The notes beneath the pieces are model-generated. The model had not been told where the DNA came from and did no database searches. It saw nothing but the letters and a program-made list of their open reading frames with translations. Of a DNA stretch of 64,000 nucleotides, positions 25,001 through 32,987 are shown one piece after another (within the stretch, counting starts at the first letter, position 1; each line of letters opens with the position of its first letter). A program made the translations under genes and the position numbers. Source of the DNA: Flavobacterium panacis (GTDB lineage Bacteria > Bacteroidota > Bacteroidia > Flavobacteriales > Flavobacteriaceae); contig NZ_JANKMS010000012.1 in the NCBI RefSeq assembly GCF_024649945.1, forward strand, positions 62,001 to 126,000, in the 5' to 3' direction.

Positions 25001-25361
25001 CAACTTCCTGAAGTTTTCCAACTTCAGATTTTAAACTGATTGTATATTCTTTTTGAGAGGAAGATAAATCTAAAGTATAGGCTTTGTATCCCATAAATGT
25101 TATTCTTAATGCGGTAACATTTTTAGGTACTTTTAATTGAAACTTACCATCAAAGTCTGAAGTAGTTCCGATGCTTTCACTCTGAATAATTCCAGCCATA
25201 GCTGTTTTACTAGAGATCGAATTGTTCTCAACAAAAATTGATGCTCCAGGAATCGGAGATTTGTCATTTTCGTCTAAAACAATACCCGAAATAGTTCGGG
25301 ATTCCTGCGAGTATCCTGCGATGGCCAGGAACAGCAGTAGGGTTTGTAAAAATTTTGTCAT
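22020..25361 (-). CDS. SusC/RagA TonB-dependent outer-membrane transporter
   Basis: The 1113-residue protein has a signal peptide, then a carboxypeptidase-like regulatory (CarboxypepD_reg) domain from about residue 20 to 105 (SRTISGIVLDENDKSPIPGA). The TonB-dependent plug follows with the conserved DAAATSIYGARAANGVIVIT motif near 240-260, then a long beta barrel ending in VTF. It imports oligomeric substrates across the outer membrane using TonB energy. It is preceded 14 bases upstream by the zinc metalloprotease and followed by SusD, so the imported ligand is probably a peptide or protein fragment rather than a glycan. Confidence 0.95.
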   Translation of the reverse strand: MTKFLQTLLLFLAIAGYSQESRTISGIVLDENDKSPIPGASIFVENNSISSKTAMAGIIQSESIGTTSDFDGKFQLKVPKNVTALRITFMGYKAYTLDLSSSQKEYTISLKSEVGKLQEVVVTGYQKIEKRKLTSAVAKVDMASIQQAGVASVDQMLLGQVAGVAVTTPSGAPGAPAKIRIRGTASLNGSQDPLWVLDGLPLEGRDVPTNYDKDNIDLLANYSIAGLNPDDIKDITILKDAAATSIYGARAANGVIVITTKKGRSGKMVININTNTFITQRPDFDKLNLMNSNQKVDFELGMASRSDLTYRDTGGQVARILNGANELNAFRTGGFSALSPATQNSINALRNNNLNWGNLVYQNAINTQHGLSLSGGGEKSDYYFSTGFYDEQGTTIGTGFKRYNLTLKNNYEVSDRFKVGVGIFGSESIKKSYLTEASGNTNPANYSRNVNPYLTPYNADGSYNYDQDITGYSDRYVPYNLFEERANTSYELKARAIKALLDAEYKITDHLKVNSQLGLQLDQTSTDKFAGQNSYYTRRYKEKSRYFSNGNFNYFLPAGGVIENSNNDFFQYNLKTTLNYANNFADKHEVEIMVGNELRRNYQTIIETRGFGFDENTLTTQQIVFPNSDFANNAEYRTYLKSQNENAFASFFATASYTYNKKYTFFGSARYDGSDLFGVDPKYKYLPLWSASGAWLVSQENFLRDSNVISNLRLRASYGLQGNIDKNTSPFVVGENKTTTILPGQTEPTIVVVSPPNEKLRWEKTTNTNFGADLGLFHNRISIVADVYGRKSTDLLGNRALPLENGFEFTNMNWAQVTNKGFELSISTRNIDRPNFKWTTNFNLAQNKSNVDRIEVRDTDYMPSREGRPVNAVFGFKTNGIDENGNPLFVNKKGETVNSQTFFGLYDLFADFLPGEFSQSKLSAAEFRDLFTYLGDRDPKYTGGITNTFKVGNFDLAVVASFTLDQTVVETPPYNGAEVDRGRNYSSRILDAWSPTNTSSNLPGITSMTSGSGDAWMAYQWYSGGNNIITMNYLDTWARKMSYMRLNSIRLGYTLPKAFTDHINISSIRLNVEARNLFVISSDFKGYFDPETYGNIYSQPVPKSFTVGCNVTF

Positions 25362-25375
25362 GTTTTGGTTGTGTA

Positions 25376-27967
25376 TTAAAAGGTTGTATTATTCAGGGCT
25401 TTTTCGATTCGTTGTATTAAATCGTTGTAATGGTTTTGGGTAGATTGATCTCCAGTATTCTTTTTAATTTTTAATAATTGAAGGACTTTGCTTAATTCTC
25501 CTTTTTTATCTGAAGTCACTTCTGTAACTCTTTTCAAAGTGGATTGATTGATGTTTCGTGCCATGTGAGCATCATCTAAATAGTTGCACAAATGAGGCAT
25601 GTTTAAAGTCTGCTGAATGTCTAGTAATTTTTTAGGATCTGTTTTTTCAAATAATTTGTTTGTTGAAACAATTAAAACATCTACATAATTCTTTTGTGTC
25701 ATTCTTTCTAAAATGCTCAAAGATTTATTTTGAATGGTTCCTGCAAACACACTTTGATGCATTTTTTTAAACAAGTCATTTACGGTAAAAACAGGGTCTT
25801 TGGTTTTGTTACGCTGATATAATTCGTTTTCTGTCATTCGAAGCAAACGATCATCACTGAATAAATTATACATAACGTCGTACTGCAGTTCTCTTGAAAG
25901 CGTATATGGAGTATATTCATAAGGCCCAAGAGGAGAATCTTTCAACGGATTTGTTTTGTCTAAAATATCATTGAAAAATAACCATTGTGGAATCGTAATT
26001 ACATTCTTCACTAAATAGTCAGCAGCTCTTTTTTGCATAGTAGCTGGAACAGGAACATAACTTTGTTTGTTGTCACCATGAACCGTTACATTCAAATAAA
26101 CACCGCCAATATTGTTCATCACATGACGATTGTACATTTGCCATTGACCGATAGTTCCAATGTATAATTTTCCAGTTTCGTAATACGATTGATCTTTATC
26201 ATAAGTCCAGTTTAGGATATTATCCACAACACGTTTTAAGTTTTTCAAACCATATTCGCTGGCTTTAACTGCGTCGTTTCCTAAATCTTCCGATTGAGAA
26301 CGAGGATCAATAGTATTTTCCTGTTGTTCTCCGTAGAAATAAATCGGATCATTTTGATGTTTTGTAATTAAAGTATTTAGCTTTAAAGTCTCATTGTCAT
26401 TTGGACCGTACCATCTATACCCCCATTCGATAGCATATTTATCATATTCTCCGATTTTTGGAGTAATTACAGTAACATTATCTTCTGGCTGAGCTACATA
26501 ATTGTAACGGGCATAATCCATAATTGATGGAGCAGTTCCGCCCATTTTTGCTGTAAATTCTTTAGAACGTAAAGATTCCACATCATAAGCAAAAGAAGAA
26601 CCCATATTATGTTTTAGACCAAAAGTATGTCCAACTTCGTGAGAAGAAACAAAACGAATTGCCTCACCCATGTGTTCGTCGCTAAATGTATTTCCACGAG
26701 CTTTTGGGTCAATTGGTCCAGTCTGAATACGCATCCAGCTTTGAAGCGAAGTCATTACATTATGCCACCAGATAATATCGGCTTCGATAATTTCACCACT
26801 TCTTGGATCAACTACAGATGGTCCCATGGCGTTCGATTTTGGAGAAGCCGCATACGTAATGACAGAATAACGAACGTCATCAATATCAAAATCTAAATCT
26901 TGTTCAGTAGGTTCTTTTGCAATAATGGCATTTTTAAATCCTGCTTTTTCAAAAGCTGCCTGCCAATCGTGTACGCCATCAATAATATACTTTCTCCATT
27001 GTTTTGGAGTCGACGGATCGATGTAATAAACGATTGGTTTTTTCGGCTCTACTAATTCACCTTTCAAATATCGTTCTTCATCTTCTTTCTTTGGTTCTAA
27101 ACGCCAGCGGGTAATCAATTCTTTTTCAAGCATTGCCTGCTGTGCATCGGCAAAGTACCAATGCTTTTCAGTAAAAAAGCCAATTCGTTTATCAGAAAAA
27201 CGAGGTTTCATTGGAGTTCTATCCAATAAAATAATATTACTAGTTACGCCAAGCGTCACAGACAATGCTGGACCGCCTTCGCTTACAGAAGTTGTCAGTT
27301 GTGATTTAACAACAATGTTTTGAGGGAAAGATTTTAAACCTTCAATATAAGAAAGATCAGATTTAACAGAACCGCCAAAACCAGTGCTACTCAAAACATC
27401 GTTGAAGCTTTTTTGTTTTCCGTCAAAAATCTTATTTACTTTAATAACAATGGCAGTCGAATCATTATTTTTAGTTTCAATATCAAAAACTTCAATAATA
27501 GATTCTGCAAAATTATTTTTTACAGATTCTGTAATCGCATCTTCTTTTGGTGAAGAAACTTTAGGAACATACGATTTTACCCAGACTTTCTTTGCGATTG
27601 TATCTTTATAAAAACTAATGATCTTGTTTTCATAATTCATTCCTTTATTTAAACCGGCTTCGTTTACCTGAAAAGGAACCTGAGATAACTTGTTTACAAC
27701 TAAAAATTCTCTTTGAAATAAACTGTCCTGAATTTCAAAATAAACATCAGTTTTAACTTGAATAATATTGAAGAGCCCTTTTTTAACCGTTCCTTTTTTG
27801 ACAAGGTCGTTGTATTTTTTACCTTTTTTAGAATCGGTAGAATCTTTTTTAATTTCAGTGTTATCTTCTTTTTTCTTTTTCTTTTGAGAATGAACAGTAA
27901 GTGGAGATAATAATAATAGGAGTATGCAAAATGTTATCAAATTATGCAGGAATTTCTTTTCCTTCAT
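25376..27967 (-). CDS. Secreted zinc-dependent metalloprotease (DUF5117/DUF5118/DUF4953 type)
   Basis: The 863-residue protein has a signal peptide (ending TVHSQ) and an extended metzincin-like zinc motif HEVGHTFGLKHN with H443, H447 and H453 as ligands and Glu444 as catalytic base. The N-terminal region (about 45-350) matches the Bacteroidota DUF5117/DUF5118 pattern, and the region after the zinc motif matches DUF4953. It is the first gene of the operon with SusC and SusD and directly follows the sensor kinase gene. It is expected to degrade protein outside the cell or in the periplasm and feed peptides to SusC/SusD. Confidence 0.92.
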   Translation of the reverse strand: MKEKKFLHNLITFCILLLLLSPLTVHSQKKKKKEDNTEIKKDSTDSKKGKKYNDLVKKGTVKKGLFNIIQVKTDVYFEIQDSLFQREFLVVNKLSQVPFQVNEAGLNKGMNYENKIISFYKDTIAKKVWVKSYVPKVSSPKEDAITESVKNNFAESIIEVFDIETKNNDSTAIVIKVNKIFDGKQKSFNDVLSSTGFGGSVKSDLSYIEGLKSFPQNIVVKSQLTTSVSEGGPALSVTLGVTSNIILLDRTPMKPRFSDKRIGFFTEKHWYFADAQQAMLEKELITRWRLEPKKEDEERYLKGELVEPKKPIVYYIDPSTPKQWRKYIIDGVHDWQAAFEKAGFKNAIIAKEPTEQDLDFDIDDVRYSVITYAASPKSNAMGPSVVDPRSGEIIEADIIWWHNVMTSLQSWMRIQTGPIDPKARGNTFSDEHMGEAIRFVSSHEVGHTFGLKHNMGSSFAYDVESLRSKEFTAKMGGTAPSIMDYARYNYVAQPEDNVTVITPKIGEYDKYAIEWGYRWYGPNDNETLKLNTLITKHQNDPIYFYGEQQENTIDPRSQSEDLGNDAVKASEYGLKNLKRVVDNILNWTYDKDQSYYETGKLYIGTIGQWQMYNRHVMNNIGGVYLNVTVHGDNKQSYVPVPATMQKRAADYLVKNVITIPQWLFFNDILDKTNPLKDSPLGPYEYTPYTLSRELQYDVMYNLFSDDRLLRMTENELYQRNKTKDPVFTVNDLFKKMHQSVFAGTIQNKSLSILERMTQKNYVDVLIVSTNKLFEKTDPKKLLDIQQTLNMPHLCNYLDDAHMARNINQSTLKRVTEVTSDKKGELSKVLQLLKIKKNTGDQSTQNHYNDLIQRIEKALNNTTF

Positions 27968-28033
27968 CAGATGTTAAGTTTAGGTTAATTTTTCGCCGAA
28001 ACTATTTTATTTTAGTTCAGAAAAAAAACAAAA

Positions 28034-28068
28034 AGGAGTGAATGGATTTTTTTTAGGAGTGAATGGAT
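28034..28068 (-). promoter_or_regulatory. Direct repeat, candidate LytTR-regulator site
   Basis: The 14-mer AGGAGTGAATGGAT (plus-strand sense) occurs twice, at 28034-28047 and 28055-28068, with 21 bp between equivalent positions. On the minus strand the proximal copy ends just before TTTTTG, a possible -33 region, with a weak TAGTTTCG about 24 bases further. The distal copy covers the last codons and stop of the kinase gene. Two repeats 21 bp apart, in phase on the helix, are the classic layout for LytTR activators. The target is the metalloprotease-SusCD operon starting at 27967. Confidence 0.7.
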
Positions 28069-29624
28069 AGTAATGGAAGCGTGCAAACGAAAGTGCCATC
28101 TTTTTCTGATGTCTTAAATTCGCTTTTCGAATAATAATTGTAAATACTCTTCAGATAATTTAATCCAAATTTAGTACTTGGTTCAGCATTCAATTTCTTT
28201 TGAAGATTGTTGCTAATGATAACCTGATCTTCTTTAATCAGGATTTTTGTAGTAAGAGGACTTTCCTGAGTAGCTGTATTATGCTTAATAGCATTTTCGA
28301 CCACAATCTGAAAAGCAAGATAGGGGATATGTTTGTTTAATGCAGCTTCGTTTTCAATTTCAATAGAAAAGAATAACTCTTCCTTAAAACGGGTCTGCTG
28401 CAAAAAGATATATTTCTCGATAAATAAAAGTTCATCCTTTAAAGGAACAATGTTCTTTTCTGGAGGATCAATTAAATAACGATAAATTCGGGATAAGTTT
28501 AAAGTAAATTTTTGTGCGACTTTAATATCGCTTCCAATTAACATATAAAGTGAATTCAGCGAATTAAACAAAAAGTGCGGATTAATCTGCTCCTTTAATT
28601 GCTGCAGCTGAATCAACGCTTTTTCTTTGATGATTTTTTCGTTTTCAACCAAGAGTTTGTTTTTCTCTTCAATAACAATTCCTTTTTCTCTGTAGGCACG
28701 TCTGTTGGCATAAGAGAAAAGATAGAAAATCAACAGTAACATTACTGTCGTAATGGAATAAATTAAAGTGGAATATTTTTTTATCTGCGCGACATTCTCA
28801 TCCACAAAGATTTTCGGGAAGTTTACACAAACAAACCAATTCGAATTTTTTACATCTAATTTTTTAGTAAAGCGGATAACGTCCAGTTTTAAAAACTCAG
28901 ACATGGTAATTCTCTTCGCAAAATCTTGTTTTTGGGTGAATATTGTATCAGAAGCCTGAAAAGAAGAAACTTTAAAAATATTTTTTCCAATAAAAGCAGC
29001 TTCCGGATGATAAACGCAAGTTCCTTTTTTATCAAAAACAAAAGCATAATTAGAAGCCGTTTTGTCTATTTTTGAAATATAAGTATGAAGCAATCCTAAA
29101 TCAATATCATAACCATATCGAACCGTTGTGTTGTTTGCTGAAACAAGGTTGAAATAAATACGCCAAACCCATTCTTTTCCCTGCGGAAGAACAATACTAA
29201 TGTGTTGCTTGTTTTTGTTTTGAAAAAGAAAATCTTTAATATCTTTTTTGGTTTCTTCTGAAATCTCATTACCTCCGTAATGAATAACATTTTCATTAAT
29301 CTGAAACCAATTGTGTATAATCAGTTTATTATTTGCCTGAAGCGAAGAAAGCAATTGTAAATTATTGTCAAGATTTGAAGCACTGCTTATTTGTAAAACA
29401 TGCTGAATTCTTTTTTCCTGTTCTAGAAATTTGGATAATTCCTGAGATAAAAATTCCTGTTTTTTAATGAAGTTACGCTGCGCCATATCTTCATTCGATT
29501 TTTCGGTCAGATCAGTTATCAGATTACTCAAAATGTAAACCGAAGTAACCGTAATCAGAATCGAGGCAATAACGTAAATTACAAATGCCCGTCTGGAAGT
29601 AATATTTTTTAATCTAAATTTCAA
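28053..29624 (-). CDS. LytS/YehU-like sensor histidine kinase with extracytoplasmic sensor domain
   Basis: The 523-residue protein has a transmembrane helix at about 13-36, an extracytoplasmic Cache-like domain (about 40-280), a second helix at about 285-305, then a PF06580 histidine kinase domain. The phospho-acceptor is His350 in LKEQINPHFLFNSLNSLY, and the ATP-binding N-box reads VVENAIKHN. The start codon appears to be TTG at 29624: an in-frame stop lies three codons upstream and the next in-frame Met is residue 47, which would remove the first helix. Its probable partner is the LytTR regulator at 19806, on the other side of the protease/SusCD operon. Confidence 0.92.
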   Translation of the reverse strand: MKFRLKNITSRRAFVIYVIASILITVTSVYILSNLITDLTEKSNEDMAQRNFIKKQEFLSQELSKFLEQEKRIQHVLQISSASNLDNNLQLLSSLQANNKLIIHNWFQINENVIHYGGNEISEETKKDIKDFLFQNKNKQHISIVLPQGKEWVWRIYFNLVSANNTTVRYGYDIDLGLLHTYISKIDKTASNYAFVFDKKGTCVYHPEAAFIGKNIFKVSSFQASDTIFTQKQDFAKRITMSEFLKLDVIRFTKKLDVKNSNWFVCVNFPKIFVDENVAQIKKYSTLIYSITTVMLLLIFYLFSYANRRAYREKGIVIEEKNKLLVENEKIIKEKALIQLQQLKEQINPHFLFNSLNSLYMLIGSDIKVAQKFTLNLSRIYRYLIDPPEKNIVPLKDELLFIEKYIFLQQTRFKEELFFSIEIENEAALNKHIPYLAFQIVVENAIKHNTATQESPLTTKILIKEDQVIISNNLQKKLNAEPSTKFGLNYLKSIYNYYSKSEFKTSEKDGTFVCTLPLLSIHS

Positions 29625-29640
29625 AGAGTATCATCATGAC

Positions 29641-31395
29641 TTAATTTGCGACGGCAAATTGAGAGTCATATAAATTTTTATAGTACCCATCAGTTTTATG
29701 TAATAATTCCTGATGTGTTCCTTGTTCAACAATTAATCCTTTATCCATCACCACAATCTTATCTGCATTTACAATTGTTGCTAGTCTATGTGCTATAATA
29801 ATCGAAGTTCTTCCTTTAGTAATCGTTTCTGTCGCACGCTGAATCATTTCTTCGGAATACGTATCGATAGAAGAAGTCGCTTCGTCTAAAATTAAAATAC
29901 TTGGGTTGCTTACATACGAACGTAAAAAAGCAATCAATTGGCGTTGTCCAGATGACAACATAACGCCTCGTTCTTTTACATCAAAATCGTAATTATTTGG
30001 CAGGTTCATAATAAAATCATGAACTCCAATTTTCTTTGCTGCATCAATTACTTTGTCTCGAGTAATTTCTTGATTGTGCAAAGTGATGTTGTTGTAGATT
30101 GTATCGGCAAATAAAAATACATCTTGTAAAACCACAGCAATTTGTTTTCTTAAAGAAGCCAAGGTATAGTTTTCGATATTTTCTCCATCAATAGAAATAG
30201 TACCTCCGTTAATTTCGTAAAAACGATTCAAGAGATTAATAATCGTCGATTTTCCTGCGCCTGTAGAACCTACAATGGCAACAGTCTGTCCTGCCGAAAC
30301 AGATAAATCGATTCCTTTGATTACTTCTTCTTCTGGGATATAACTGAAACGGACTTGCTTAAATTCGATACTTCCGTTAAAAACAGGAGCTTCAATTTTT
30401 CCAGTATCTTGAATATGATCTTGCGTGTCAATAATATCAAAAACGCGATTGGCAGCGATCATTCCTAATTGCATCTCGTTAAATTTATCCGCAATTTGTC
30501 TCAAAGGATTAAACAACATTCCGATAAACATGGTGTACGAAAACAAATCTCCGAAAGTCGTAAAATGATCTCCATTCAAAATTCTGAATCCACCGTAAAC
30601 CACAACTAATCCTAAAGTAATGGATGAAATAATATCGGCAATCGGGAAGAAGATGGAGTTGTACAAAATCGTCTTAATCCAGGCAACTCTGTGTTTGTTG
30701 TTGATTTCTTTAAAATTTTCGGCTTCGATTTTTTCACGGTTAAAAAGCTGAACGATTTTCATTCCCGTCACACGTTCCTGAACAAAAGAGTTCATATTAG
30801 CAATCTGAGTTCTTACTTCTTCAAAAGCCACTTGCATTTTTCGTTGAAAGATTCTAGTAATGTAAACCAAAATTGGCATGGCAACCACTACAATCCAAGT
30901 CAGTTTCCAGTTCATGTAAAACATAAAAATCAGGACCACAAACATTTTCATCAAGTCGCTTATAATCATAAACAAACCTTGACTGAAAATTCTAGCAATC
31001 GACTCAATATCGGAAACAGCACGTGTCACCAACTGTCCAACCGGAACCAAATCAAAATACTTCATTCGGAAACTTAAAATATGTTTGAAAAGTTTTGTTC
31101 GAATATCTTTTACAATATCCTGTCCAAGCCAGTTGGCCCAATATACAAAGTAAAACTGAGAGAAAACCTCCATCAATAAAACTACACCCATTAAAATGAT
31201 ATACATCAACAATCCCATTTTGTCATGAGTTTTGATGTAACCGTCAACCGTTTCTTTTAAAAGATAAGGACGAAGTGCAGCAAAAATAGAAAGTGAAACC
31301 GCAAAAATGATTACGCCATAATAGCGCCATTTATAAGGTCTTGTATATTTTAAAATTCGTTTGAATAATCCAGTATCGAATGCTTTTGCTTTCAT
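29641..31395 (-). CDS. ABC exporter half-transporter (MsbA/BmrA type)
   Basis: The 584-residue protein fuses a six-helix permease domain (about residues 1-330) to an ATPase domain. The ATPase has Walker A GSTGAGKST (376-384), the signature LSSGQRQL, Walker B SILILDEATSS and a final H-loop (IIIAHRLATI). It must dimerise to function. Members export lipids, peptides or drugs; the substrate cannot be deduced from sequence. It lies 16 bases upstream of the sensor kinase gene on the same strand, so some read-through is possible, but the ABC gene is probably not functionally tied to the uptake locus. Confidence 0.93.
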   Translation of the reverse strand: MKAKAFDTGLFKRILKYTRPYKWRYYGVIIFAVSLSIFAALRPYLLKETVDGYIKTHDKMGLLMYIILMGVVLLMEVFSQFYFVYWANWLGQDIVKDIRTKLFKHILSFRMKYFDLVPVGQLVTRAVSDIESIARIFSQGLFMIISDLMKMFVVLIFMFYMNWKLTWIVVVAMPILVYITRIFQRKMQVAFEEVRTQIANMNSFVQERVTGMKIVQLFNREKIEAENFKEINNKHRVAWIKTILYNSIFFPIADIISSITLGLVVVYGGFRILNGDHFTTFGDLFSYTMFIGMLFNPLRQIADKFNEMQLGMIAANRVFDIIDTQDHIQDTGKIEAPVFNGSIEFKQVRFSYIPEEEVIKGIDLSVSAGQTVAIVGSTGAGKSTIINLLNRFYEINGGTISIDGENIENYTLASLRKQIAVVLQDVFLFADTIYNNITLHNQEITRDKVIDAAKKIGVHDFIMNLPNNYDFDVKERGVMLSSGQRQLIAFLRSYVSNPSILILDEATSSIDTYSEEMIQRATETITKGRTSIIIAHRLATIVNADKIVVMDKGLIVEQGTHQELLHKTDGYYKNLYDSQFAVAN

Positions 31396-31403
31396 TTGTT
31401 TTC

Positions 31404-31550
31404 AGGAGCTGTTTCCTGCTTTCCGTTACAAGTTTTTTTCAAAAATATGTTTTTGTATTGTTTTGCTAAGAGCTTCCGTTGGTCGCTTTATCAAAACACA
31501 AAAACTATATTTTTTTCAAAAAAGCTTTTCACTTCAATCAGGGCTATTTA
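31404..31550. repeat. Composite intergenic repeat overlapping the truA stop codon
   Basis: The gap begins CAGGAGCTGTTTCCTGCTTTC and continues CGTTACAAG (31404-31433). It contains AT-rich words on opposite strands, TTTTTCAAAAATATGTTTTTG at 31435-31455 and ACAAAAACTATATTTTTTTC near 31498-31517, and ends CACTTCAATCAGGGCTA (31530-31546). The terminal CTA is the complement of the truA TAG stop codon. I recall similar opening and closing sequences in many flavobacterial intergenic regions. Confidence 0.7.
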
Positions 31551-32281
31551 ATGTAATCGTAATCTATTTTGGTTAAATACAAACCATGCGCTGGGACAGA
31601 AAACCCTGCTTTTTCTCTGTTTTTACTGGCGATAATATTTTCTAAATCTGCCAATGTAATTTTGTGTAAACCTATATTAATTAAAGTTCCTACAATTGCC
31701 CGAACCATATTTCTCAAAAAACGATTTGCTGAAATGGTAAATATCAGTTTTCCATTTTCTTGTTTCCAAAATGCCTCAAAAATCGTGCAGTCAAATGTAT
31801 TGACATCTGTATTTGTTTTAGAAAAACACTGAAAATCGGTATGTTTCAATAACAACTGCGCGGCTTCATTCATAAAATCCACATCCAGTTTCTGACTTAC
31901 ATACCAGCTCAGTTCCTGTAAAAACGGATTTTTTACTGTATTGATATGATATTCATACGTTCTTTTGGAAGCATCAAATCTACAATGTGCATCATCGTGA
32001 ACTGGAATAATATCAAAAATCGCAATATCTTTTGGTAAAAAAGAATTCAGTTTATGAACCAAAACCGGAATATTCAAAGTTTTTTCGGTATCAAAATGCC
32101 CAAACATTTCAGTAGCATGAACACCAGTATCTGTTCTTCCGGCTCCCATAATACTAATGGGTTCATTTAATAAAACCGAAAAAGCCTTATTTAAAGTTTC
32201 CTGAACAGAAGAGGCGTTTGGCTGTATCTGCCAGCCATGATAATGTGTTCCGTTATAAGCGAATTGAATAAAATATCTCAC
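31544..32281 (-). CDS. truA: tRNA pseudouridine synthase A
   Basis: The 245-residue protein has the TruA catalytic motif GRTDTGVHA with Asp51 as the nucleophile, preceded by the AYNGTHYHGWQ opening and followed by the conserved RNFLRNMVR-like ANRFLRNMVRAIVGTL segment. TruA isomerises uridines 38-40 in the anticodon arm of tRNAs. Length and motifs are typical. Its TAG stop lies within the 3' end of an intergenic repeat element, and a second palindrome occupies the upstream gap. Confidence 0.97.
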   Translation of the reverse strand: MRYFIQFAYNGTHYHGWQIQPNASSVQETLNKAFSVLLNEPISIMGAGRTDTGVHATEMFGHFDTEKTLNIPVLVHKLNSFLPKDIAIFDIIPVHDDAHCRFDASKRTYEYHINTVKNPFLQELSWYVSQKLDVDFMNEAAQLLLKHTDFQCFSKTNTDVNTFDCTIFEAFWKQENGKLIFTISANRFLRNMVRAIVGTLINIGLHKITLADLENIIASKNREKAGFSVPAHGLYLTKIDYDYIK

Positions 32282-32291
32282 AATTGAGGTT

Positions 32292-32476
32292 CAAAGGTTC
32301 TGAGGCGCAAAGGTATGAAAAAAGGTTCTAAGATGCTAAGATGCTAAGGTTCTAAGTTTTTTCTATAGAGATGTTATGATGTTTTTAATATTATAAAGTA
32401 TTAGACGCACGGCAGTGGGGCTCTACAATTTAAAATGCTAGGAAAAACTTAGTATCTTAGCACCTCAGAACCTTTG
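32292..32476. repeat. Palindromic intergenic element with iterated CTAAGATG words
   Basis: The outer arms CAAAGGTTCTGAGG (32292-32305) and CCTCAGAACCTTTG (32463-32476) are perfect 14-bp complements. Inside, the left side repeats GCTAAGATG-type words (32323-32357) and the right side carries one complementary set, AAAAACTTAGTATCTTAGC (32444-32461). The element fills the divergent gap between truA and the YfcE-like gene, so it must coexist with two promoters or contain them. Confidence 0.9.
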
Positions 32477-32490
32477 TCCCTAAAAAAAAA

Positions 32491-32985
32491 ATGACTAAAA
32501 TCCTTCTTCTCTCAGATACTCACAGTCACATTGACGATACTATTTTGAAATATGTTGCACAGGCAGATGAAGTTTGGCATGCTGGAGATATTGGTGATTT
32601 AAACGTTACAGATACCATTAAAAAACTAAAACCTTTAAGAGCTGTTTACGGAAATATCGACGATGCAAAAGCAAGATTGGAATTTCCATTAAACAATCGT
32701 TTTTCTTGTGAGAATGTTTCTGTTTGGATTACACATATTGGTGGTTATCCTGGAAAATACAATCCGAACGTTAGAGAAGAGCTGGCTCTGAATCCTCCAA
32801 AATTGTTTATATGTGGACATTCACATATTTTGAAAGTGATGTTTGATAAAAAGAACAATTTATTGCATATGAATCCTGGTGCAGCTGGGAAAAGTGGTTT
32901 TCACAAAGTCAGAACAATGCTTCGATTTGTAATTGACGATGATAAAATTAAAGATTTGGAAATCATCGAAATTGGAGAAAAATAA
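32491..32985 (+). CDS. YfcE/MJ0936-family metallophosphoesterase
   Basis: The 164-residue protein carries the full calcineurin-like phosphoesterase motif set: SDTHSHID (8-15), GDIGD (37-41 region), YGNIDDAKARLEF, CGHSHI near 110-115 and GAAGKSG. These bind two divalent metals. Small single-domain members hydrolyse phosphodiesters or monoesters such as 2',3'-cyclic nucleotides in vitro, and the physiological substrate is generally unknown. It is divergent from truA and convergent with the NarL-type kinase gene, 2 bases away. Confidence 0.92.
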   Translation: MTKILLLSDTHSHIDDTILKYVAQADEVWHAGDIGDLNVTDTIKKLKPLRAVYGNIDDAKARLEFPLNNRFSCENVSVWITHIGGYPGKYNPNVREELALNPPKLFICGHSHILKVMFDKKNNLLHMNPGAAGKSGFHKVRTMLRFVIDDDKIKDLEIIEIGEK

Positions 32986-32987
32986 TT

